Of a stretch of DNA of 43,457 nucleotides, positions 38,738 to 43,457 are shown piece after piece. The notes beneath the pieces were generated by a model. The model did no database searches and was not told the origin of the DNA. It worked only from the letters and a program-made list of their open reading frames with translations. A program made the position numbers and the translations under genes. This DNA comes from Rhodoferax sp. (GTDB lineage: Bacteria > Pseudomonadota > Gammaproteobacteria > Burkholderiales > Burkholderiaceae_C): the NCBI RefSeq assembly GCF_018063565.1, contig NZ_JAGPBB010000027.1, positions 1 to 43,457 of the forward strand, given 5' to 3'. Each line of letters begins with the position of its first letter. Positions within the stretch are counted from its first letter, which is position 1.

Positions 38738-39585
38738 CTGGCTTGCCTCATCATCTCGACCGTCAGGGCCACAAAGGGCTTGAGGGCCAGCACGTCAGCG
38801 GGTGTGACGTCCACATAGGACTGATAGCCGGTATCTTTGAAGAACTGCTGCCCGCCAGTGCTATCCGCAAAGGCTCGCAAACCCTGGCGGACCCGCTCCA
38901 CCATGGCCGCCCCGAGCCGCGTGTTGGCCAGCGTCATCAAATGGGGCGCGTGAATATTCACCGGCAGCACGCGGATCTTGGCGCGCACATCGGGCGGAAT
39001 CTGATTCAGCGGGGTGTGGGTGGTGATGGCAGCGTCGTACTCACCGACCGCCACCGAAGCAATCGCCGCGCCATGGGTGCTGCGCTCAAAAAGCTGGTAA
39101 TCCTGCCCCAGCCTGAGACCACTGTCCTGCAACCACTTCACGCCCCCCATCGACGACATGGACAGGCGGCTCGACAGCACAACACGCAGGCCTTTGAGAT
39201 CCATCGGGGACTTGATGGCCGAATCGTCGCGCACCACGAAGACTGACTGAAGGTCGGCACGGTAACGCGCCAGAATGCTCATGCCGCGCTCTTGCGCCAT
39301 CACGCCAAAGTGCGGCCCGGCAATGGCCAGGTCAAACTGCCCGTCGAGCAACTCGTTCACAAAGGTAAAGTAGTCGCCTGCGGTAAACACATTGATGCGT
39401 CGCCCAACGGTTTTTTCAAGGTGCTGGATCAGCGGCTGGTGGGTTTTGATGAGCGCCAGCGTGCTGTTAAAAGGCATGATCCCCATCTTGAGGGCTGGCG
39501 TCTGGGCACGAAGGCCCAGCGACACGGGCAAAAGCCCTGCGGCGGTGCCGCTCAGGAACAGACGACGATTGGGACTGGAGGCCAT
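38734..39585 (-). CDS. PhnD-like periplasmic substrate-binding protein
   Basis: This 283-residue protein belongs to the phosphate/phosphonate-type periplasmic binding protein superfamily (PhnD-like). The N-terminus (PNRRLFLSGTAAGLLPVSLG, cleavage near LRAQ) has a twin-arginine-like motif, so export may go through Tat. The mature part shows MGIMPFNSTLALIKTHQPLI, LLDGQFDLAIAGPHFGVMA and SPMDLKGLRVVLSS, typical of the two-lobe fold. There are no ABC transporter genes beside it; instead its stop overlaps the start of the membrane GGDEF/EAL gene. It is therefore more likely a ligand sensor than part of a transporter. TAGGAGGGG precedes the ATG. Ligand identity (phosphonate, phosphite or other anion) is unknown. 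Confidence 0.88.
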   Translation of the reverse strand: MASSPNRRLFLSGTAAGLLPVSLGLRAQTPALKMGIMPFNSTLALIKTHQPLIQHLEKTVGRRINVFTAGDYFTFVNELLDGQFDLAIAGPHFGVMAQERGMSILARYRADLQSVFVVRDDSAIKSPMDLKGLRVVLSSRLSMSSMGGVKWLQDSGLRLGQDYQLFERSTHGAAIASVAVGEYDAAITTHTPLNQIPPDVRAKIRVLPVNIHAPHLMTLANTRLGAAMVERVRQGLRAFADSTGGQQFFKDTGYQSYVDVTPADVLALKPFVALTVEMMRQAR

Positions 39586-39832
39586 CAGGAACCCCTCCTA
39601 TTTCTATCTAACGATCCAACAACACGAATTACCGTGCCCCCGATTGTGCCGCCACTCGCACCGATTCCGATCCTGCACGATCAATCGAATAACATCAATT
39701 TGACCGATTCGTCGCAGGCAAGCACGGTTTCCAGTACCAGATCATCTGTGTCTGGGTGCGAAGCCGCTGGCGGTGATGACGCACGACAGGGCGTTGCAAC
39801 AACGATACCGATGATTCAGAAATGAAGGGGCC
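39586..39832. other. 247-bp intergenic region upstream of the PhnD-like gene
   Basis: I see no gene here. Base composition is lower in GC than its surroundings. CGATT-type words recur (CCGATTCCGATCC near 39660, GACCGATTCG near 39705, ACCGATGATTC near 39807), which could be binding-site half-copies or chance. The region must hold the promoter of the PhnD-like/GGDEF-EAL pair unless these are transcribed from the dehydrogenase gene; no convincing -35/-10 pair was found. Confidence 0.4.
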
Positions 39833-41338
39833 CTACAGATCAAACTGCACGCCCTGGGCCAGTGGCAAGGCACGCGAATAATTGATGGTGTTGGTGACCC
39901 GGCGCATGTAGGACTTCCAGGCATCCGAGCCAGACTCGCGGCCCCCACCCGTTTCCTTTTCGCCGCCAAAAGCGCCGCCAATCTCGGCACCCGAGGTGCC
40001 AATGTTGACGTTGGCAATGCCGCAATCGGACCCAGCGGCAGACATAAAGACCTCTGCCTCGCGCAAGTCGGTGGTAAAGATGGCCGAAGACAAGCCTTGT
40101 GGCACCGCGTTGTTGAGTGCAATGGCTTCCTCAAGCGTCTGGTACTTCAGCACATACAAGATGGGCGCAAAGGTTTCGTGGCGCACCACGCCGGTTTGCG
40201 CGGGCATCTCGACCAGTGCCGCACGCACATAATACGCATCCGGAAACTGGTCCGTCAAAACACGCTCACCCCCAGTCACAATGCCACCTTCCTGCTTTGC
40301 TTGTTGTAGCGCCTCCTGCATCCCGTCAAAAGCCGCCTGATCGATCAGTGGCCCCAGCAGGGTGCCAGGCTGATCGGGCGCACCAATACGAAAACTGGCG
40401 TAAGCCTTTTTCAGTCGCGCAAGCAGTTCGTCATAAACCGACGCATGCACGATCAGCCGGCGCGCCGTGGTGCAACGCTGCCCTGCAGTGCCGGCAGCTG
40501 CAAATGCCACCGCGCGCACCGCCATGTCGAGGTCGGCCGACGGGGCCACGATGATGGCGTTGTTGCCCCCTAACTCCAGCAAGCTGCGGCCAAAGCGCGC
40601 CGCCACCGCCTGCCCCACGGCTCGGCCCATGCGCGTGCTGCCTGTGGCTGAGACCAGCGCCACTTTGGGGTGGTCCACCAGCCCCTGGCCCACATCGGCG
40701 TGCCCAAGCACCAGCTGCGACAGATCTTGGGTAAGCTCGGGGTGGTTGAATTTGCCACACGCTTGCTCCAACAGCGCCTGCACGGCCAGCGCGCAAAGGG
40801 GTGCTTTTTCAGACGGCTTCCAGACCACGGCGTCGCCGCACACCAGCGCCAGCGCAGCGTTCCAGGCCCATACCGCCACCGGAAAATTGAACGCGGTGAT
40901 CACCCCGACCACGCCCAGCGGCTGCCAAGTCTCCATCATGCGGTGGCCCGGGCGCTCGCTGGCAATCGTCAAACCATGCAACTGGCGCGACAGGCCGACG
41001 GCAAAGTCGCAGATGTCGATCATCTCCTGCACCTCACCCAGCCCCTCGGAGGACACTTTGCCCACTTCGAGCGTCACCAGTTCACCCAGCGCCTGTTTGT
41101 TGGCGCGCAGCACCTCACCGAGCAGGCGCACCAGTTCGCCGCGCTGCGGCGCGGGTACGCTGCGCCAGCGCAAATAGGCGGCGTGGGCGCGCTCAACGGT
41201 CTGCGCCACGGCAGCGGCCTCGGTGGCACGAACCCGCGCCAGCGCAACCCCATCGATCGGGGAAAACGTGGCCAGCTGGCCATCCGCGAAAACACCCGGA
41301 CGCACACCCAAAGATTGCAACAAGGTCATCGCCGACAT
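39833..41338 (-). CDS. amaB: ALDH7-family semialdehyde dehydrogenase (probable L-piperidine-6-carboxylate/aminoadipate-semialdehyde dehydrogenase)
   Basis: This 501-residue NAD-dependent aldehyde dehydrogenase has catalytic C289 in GTAGQRCTTARRL and general base E255 in LLELGGNNAIIV; the double Asn after GG and the QRCTT context are marks of the antiquitin (ALDH7) group. Bacterial members oxidise alpha-aminoadipate semialdehyde (piperidine-6-carboxylate) in lysine breakdown, so the symbol is provisional. The NAD-binding segment VGVITAFNFPVAVWAWN and the late GGAFGGEKETGGGRESGSDAW are also typical. The family start MSAMTLLQSLG fits ATG 41338. A cluster of CCATCA/TGATGG half-sites lies about 90 nt upstream. 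Betaine-aldehyde dehydrogenase activity is an alternative. Confidence 0.88.
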   Translation of the reverse strand: MSAMTLLQSLGVRPGVFADGQLATFSPIDGVALARVRATEAAAVAQTVERAHAAYLRWRSVPAPQRGELVRLLGEVLRANKQALGELVTLEVGKVSSEGLGEVQEMIDICDFAVGLSRQLHGLTIASERPGHRMMETWQPLGVVGVITAFNFPVAVWAWNAALALVCGDAVVWKPSEKAPLCALAVQALLEQACGKFNHPELTQDLSQLVLGHADVGQGLVDHPKVALVSATGSTRMGRAVGQAVAARFGRSLLELGGNNAIIVAPSADLDMAVRAVAFAAAGTAGQRCTTARRLIVHASVYDELLARLKKAYASFRIGAPDQPGTLLGPLIDQAAFDGMQEALQQAKQEGGIVTGGERVLTDQFPDAYYVRAALVEMPAQTGVVRHETFAPILYVLKYQTLEEAIALNNAVPQGLSSAIFTTDLREAEVFMSAAGSDCGIANVNIGTSGAEIGGAFGGEKETGGGRESGSDAWKSYMRRVTNTINYSRALPLAQGVQFDL

Positions 41339-41422
41339 AGAAGAACTCCGCAGTCAAAGAAAAGCCAGATTGTGCGGTGGAAAATGGCTTGTGTTGCGCA
41401 CGGCAACCCGCCTTTTGACCCG

Positions 41423-41447
41423 CCATCATTGATGGTCAGAACCATCA
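41423..41447. promoter_or_regulatory. Cluster of CCATCA/TGATGG half-sites upstream of the ALDH7 gene
   Basis: CCATCATTGATGG (41423-41435) is a palindrome with one central base, and TGATGGT-CAGA-ACCATCA (41430-41447) is a second palindrome with 7-bp arms that shares its middle half-site. Three half-sites in 25 bp, about 85-110 nt upstream of the dehydrogenase start, look like an operator for a dimeric regulator. The regulator is unknown and no such gene is next to it. Confidence 0.4.
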
Positions 41448-41520
41448 TCGCTGCGCGACCCGGTTCGGACGCCATTCCTGGCGATAAGGCACTTAACTCC
41501 GCTGTCGCGGCACGACCCGA

Positions 41521-41561
41521 CAAATTGGCTGCCAGCGCTTGTTTTTAAAACGCTGGTAGCT
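41521..41561 (-). repeat. 41-nt dispersed repeat copy after the hydrogenase large-subunit gene
   Basis: Read on the minus strand: AGCT, 17 nt, AAGCGCTGGCAGCC, then AATTTG. The last 14 bases match the leuS copy at 13 positions. The copy contains an inverted repeat (GCTACCAGCG / CGCTGGCAGC, one mismatch) and lies 16-57 nt past the hydrogenase stop, so it may also act as that transcript's terminator. Confidence 0.6.
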
Positions 41562-41577
41562 CTTTGTTTTGCAGCGA

Positions 41578-43359
41578 TCAATTCACCTTGACCTGCACCA
41601 GTTCCTCGCCTTGCGGGTCGGTCACATGGATGGCGCAGGCGATGCACGGATCGAAACTGTGCACGGTGCGCAGAATTTCAAGAGGCTGCTTGGTGTCGAT
41701 CAACTGGTGGTTGTGCTGCAGCGCGGCTTCATACGGCCCGGGCTGGCCCTTGGCGTCACGCGGGCCGGCGTTCCAGGTGCTGGGCACCACCGCCTGATAG
41801 TTGCTGATCTTGCCATCGTCGACCACGATCCAGTGCGACAGGCCACCGCGCGGGGCTTCCATCAGACCGACACCGTGCATGTGACTGGGCCAGCTTGAGG
41901 GGCTCCAGTACTGGTCGTTGAAGGTCCGCACATCGCCGGCCTTGATGTTGGCGATCAGCGCGTCATACCAGCCTTGCATCGAGTCGGCAATCACCTTGGA
42001 TTCCAGGCCCCGGGCGGCGGTGCGCCCGAGTGTGGAGAACAGGGCGGTGACCGGCACGTCAAGCTTCTTCAAGGTGCCATCGACCAGCTCTTTGGTCTGC
42101 TTGTGGCCATTGGCGTACATCAGCAGCACACGCGCCAGGGGCCCGACTTCCATGGCCTTGCCTTGCCAGCGGGGCGACTTGATCCACGAGTATTTCTGCT
42201 CCACCTCGAGCTGCTCGTAAGGTGGCTTGGGGCCAGTAAAGTTGAGCTCGGTCTCGCCCTTGAAGGGGTGCAGACCCTGCGCATCGCCCGCGCCGTACTT
42301 GTACCAGGAGTGGCTCACAAACTCCTGGATTTCGTCTTCCTTGTCAAAGTCGATGGGGTGAATTTTTGAGACATCACCACCCAGAATGACCCCGCGCGGA
42401 ATCAGGAACGCATCCGCGTCCCACATCGACTTGCCCGGCAGGTCGCCAAACGACAAAAAGTTGCCGCCAGTGTTGCCAATGCCGCCCCAGTCTTTGTAAA
42501 ACGAGGCAATCGCCAGCAGGTCGGGAACATACACCTGATCGACAAACTCCTGCATTTGTTTGATGACGTTTTGCACCAGCTGCAACCCGACCAGGTTGAC
42601 CGCCGTGGCCGCCTGCCCGCCGCCTGAGTTCATCGGCCCGGCCGCCGTCTGCACCGAAATGGCCGAGGGCACACCACCCACAACAAAATTGGGGTGCGGG
42701 TTTTTGCCGCCAAAAATGGCGTGCAACTTGACCACGTCGCGCTGCCAGCTGAGCGCTTCGAGGTAATGGGCGACTGCCATCAGATTGGCTTCGGGTGGCA
42801 GTTTGTACGCTGCATGGCCCCAGTAGGCGTTCGAAAAAATGCCCAGCTGTCCTTGCTCGACAAAGTTTTTGACCTTCTTTTGCACATCGGCAAAGTAGCC
42901 AGGCGATGATTTGGAGTAGCTGCTGATGCTTTGCGCGAGCTCAGAGGTGGCCTTGGGGTCGGCCTTGAGGGCAGACACCACATCGACCCAGTCAAACGCA
43001 TGCAAATGGTAAAAGTGCATCACATGGTCATGGATGTACTGCGTGGCGATCATCAGGTTGCGGATGAGCTCGGCGTTGCGCGGGATGCTGTAGGTCGGGA
43101 TGGCACGGTGCAGCGCGTCTTCAACCGAGCGCACCGAGGCAAGCCCATGCACCAGCGTGCAGACGCCGCAAATGCGTTGGGCAAACGCCCAGGCATCACG
43201 CGGGTCACGCCCACGCAGGATGATCTCGATGCCGCGCACCATGGTGCCGGCGGAATAAGCTTGGGTGATCTTGCCGTCGGCGTCGGTTTGCGCCTCGATA
43301 CGCAGGTGGCCTTCGATGCGGGTGACCGGGTCCACCACAATGCGTTGTGTGTTGCTCAT
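41578..43359 (-). CDS. hoxG: NiFe hydrogenase large subunit (membrane-bound uptake type)
   Basis: This 593-residue catalytic subunit carries the NiFe(CN)2CO centre. The N-terminal ligand motif is RICGVCTLVH (C64, C67) and the C-terminal one is DPCIACAIH (C572, C575). The 15 residues after H578 form the extension removed by the maturation protease after nickel insertion. Length and motifs match group 1 respiratory uptake hydrogenases (HoxG/HyaB/HupL); exact subgroup not determined. It should oxidise H2 in the periplasm and send electrons to quinone through a small subunit and cytochrome b, which would lie upstream and beyond. The start ATG (43359) follows GGACC, 11 nt after the preceding gene. 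Repeat 41521-41561 lies past its end. Confidence 0.95.
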   Translation of the reverse strand: MSNTQRIVVDPVTRIEGHLRIEAQTDADGKITQAYSAGTMVRGIEIILRGRDPRDAWAFAQRICGVCTLVHGLASVRSVEDALHRAIPTYSIPRNAELIRNLMIATQYIHDHVMHFYHLHAFDWVDVVSALKADPKATSELAQSISSYSKSSPGYFADVQKKVKNFVEQGQLGIFSNAYWGHAAYKLPPEANLMAVAHYLEALSWQRDVVKLHAIFGGKNPHPNFVVGGVPSAISVQTAAGPMNSGGGQAATAVNLVGLQLVQNVIKQMQEFVDQVYVPDLLAIASFYKDWGGIGNTGGNFLSFGDLPGKSMWDADAFLIPRGVILGGDVSKIHPIDFDKEDEIQEFVSHSWYKYGAGDAQGLHPFKGETELNFTGPKPPYEQLEVEQKYSWIKSPRWQGKAMEVGPLARVLLMYANGHKQTKELVDGTLKKLDVPVTALFSTLGRTAARGLESKVIADSMQGWYDALIANIKAGDVRTFNDQYWSPSSWPSHMHGVGLMEAPRGGLSHWIVVDDGKISNYQAVVPSTWNAGPRDAKGQPGPYEAALQHNHQLIDTKQPLEILRTVHSFDPCIACAIHVTDPQGEELVQVKVN

Positions 43360-43370
43360 ACAGGTGGTCC

Positions 43371-43457
43371 TCAGCTTTGCAGAAAGGTTTCGAGAATCTG
43401 ATGTTGCGCAGCCGACTCGTCGTTGTCGGTGCCTTCGCCTTGGGCCACCATCTGGCA
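43371..43457 (-). CDS. 3' end of the gene before the hydrogenase large subunit, probably the small subunit (partial)
   Basis: The last 28 codons of a minus-strand gene, ending at TGA (43373-43371). The visible tail is polar and acidic (QGEGTDNDESAAQHQ) and then ILETFLQS; no metal-binding motif or membrane helix is present in this part. By position, 11 nt before the large-subunit start on the same strand, it should be the hydrogenase small subunit, because small and large subunit genes are normally adjacent in that order. The tail itself is not recognisable, so the identification is by context only. Confidence 0.5.
   Translation of the reverse strand, partial: CQMVAQGEGTDNDESAAQHQILETFLQS

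Overview
The window looks like a chromosomal segment from a betaproteobacterium of the order Burkholderiales, most likely Comamonadaceae and Rhodoferax-like. This is inferred from gene order (hpf-ptsN-hprK, fur/bamE-dapB-tolQ-tolR-leuS-lptE-holA), GC-rich codon use and protein style, not from a database search. About 34 protein genes are packed tightly on both strands. I see no rRNA, tRNA, CRISPR array, transposase or integrase. The mix of sulfide:quinone oxidoreductase, proton-translocating transhydrogenase and an uptake-type NiFe hydrogenase suggests a metabolically flexible organism able to draw electrons from sulfide and H2.

Region by region. (1) 1-629: end of a membrane protein and ssb. 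(2) 747-7058: a five-gene run with its own promoter, encoding an RND efflux adaptor and pump, a sulfide:quinone oxidoreductase with all three catalytic cysteines, a YgaP-like small membrane protein and a CsoR-family repressor that lacks the copper ligands. This may be a sulfide/persulfide-responsive efflux and oxidation module. (3) 7065-8707 (minus): nudJ-like hydrolase coupled to mnmA. (4) 8840-11910: pntAB, ending in a perfect 18-bp inverted repeat. (5) 12061-15530: fadD, mtnN and, convergently, corA. (6) 15821-19597: hpf, ptsN, hprK, fur (minus), bamE, dapB. (7) 19594-29862: tolQ/exbB-like, tolR/exbD-like, leuS, lptE and holA. A 4.7-kb block (ornithine cyclodeaminase, Lrp-type regulator, RpiR-type regulator, secreted S9 peptidase) separates lptE from holA, which are normally neighbours.

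(8) 30021-31724 (minus): a GMC-family flavin oxidoreductase. (9) 31850-35507: a four-gene MCE/Mla-type lipid transport operon (STAS-MlaE permease, MlaF ATPase, MlaD, auxiliary lipoprotein). (10) 35576-39585 (minus): a PhnD-like periplasmic binding protein translationally coupled to a membrane PAS-GGDEF-EAL protein whose cyclase site is degenerate (AADEF) while its phosphodiesterase residues are intact. (11) 39833-41338 (minus): an ALDH7-type semialdehyde dehydrogenase. (12) 41578-43457 (minus): NiFe hydrogenase large subunit and the 3' end of the gene before it.

The observations I would follow first are: the RND-SQR-YgaP-CsoR cluster; the PhnD-like/GGDEF-EAL pair; and a family of short AT-rich repeats with a 41-nt core (AGCT-N17-AAGCGCTGG.AGCC) that occurs between genes, in frame inside leuS, and as the start codon and N-terminus of a lipoprotein gene.
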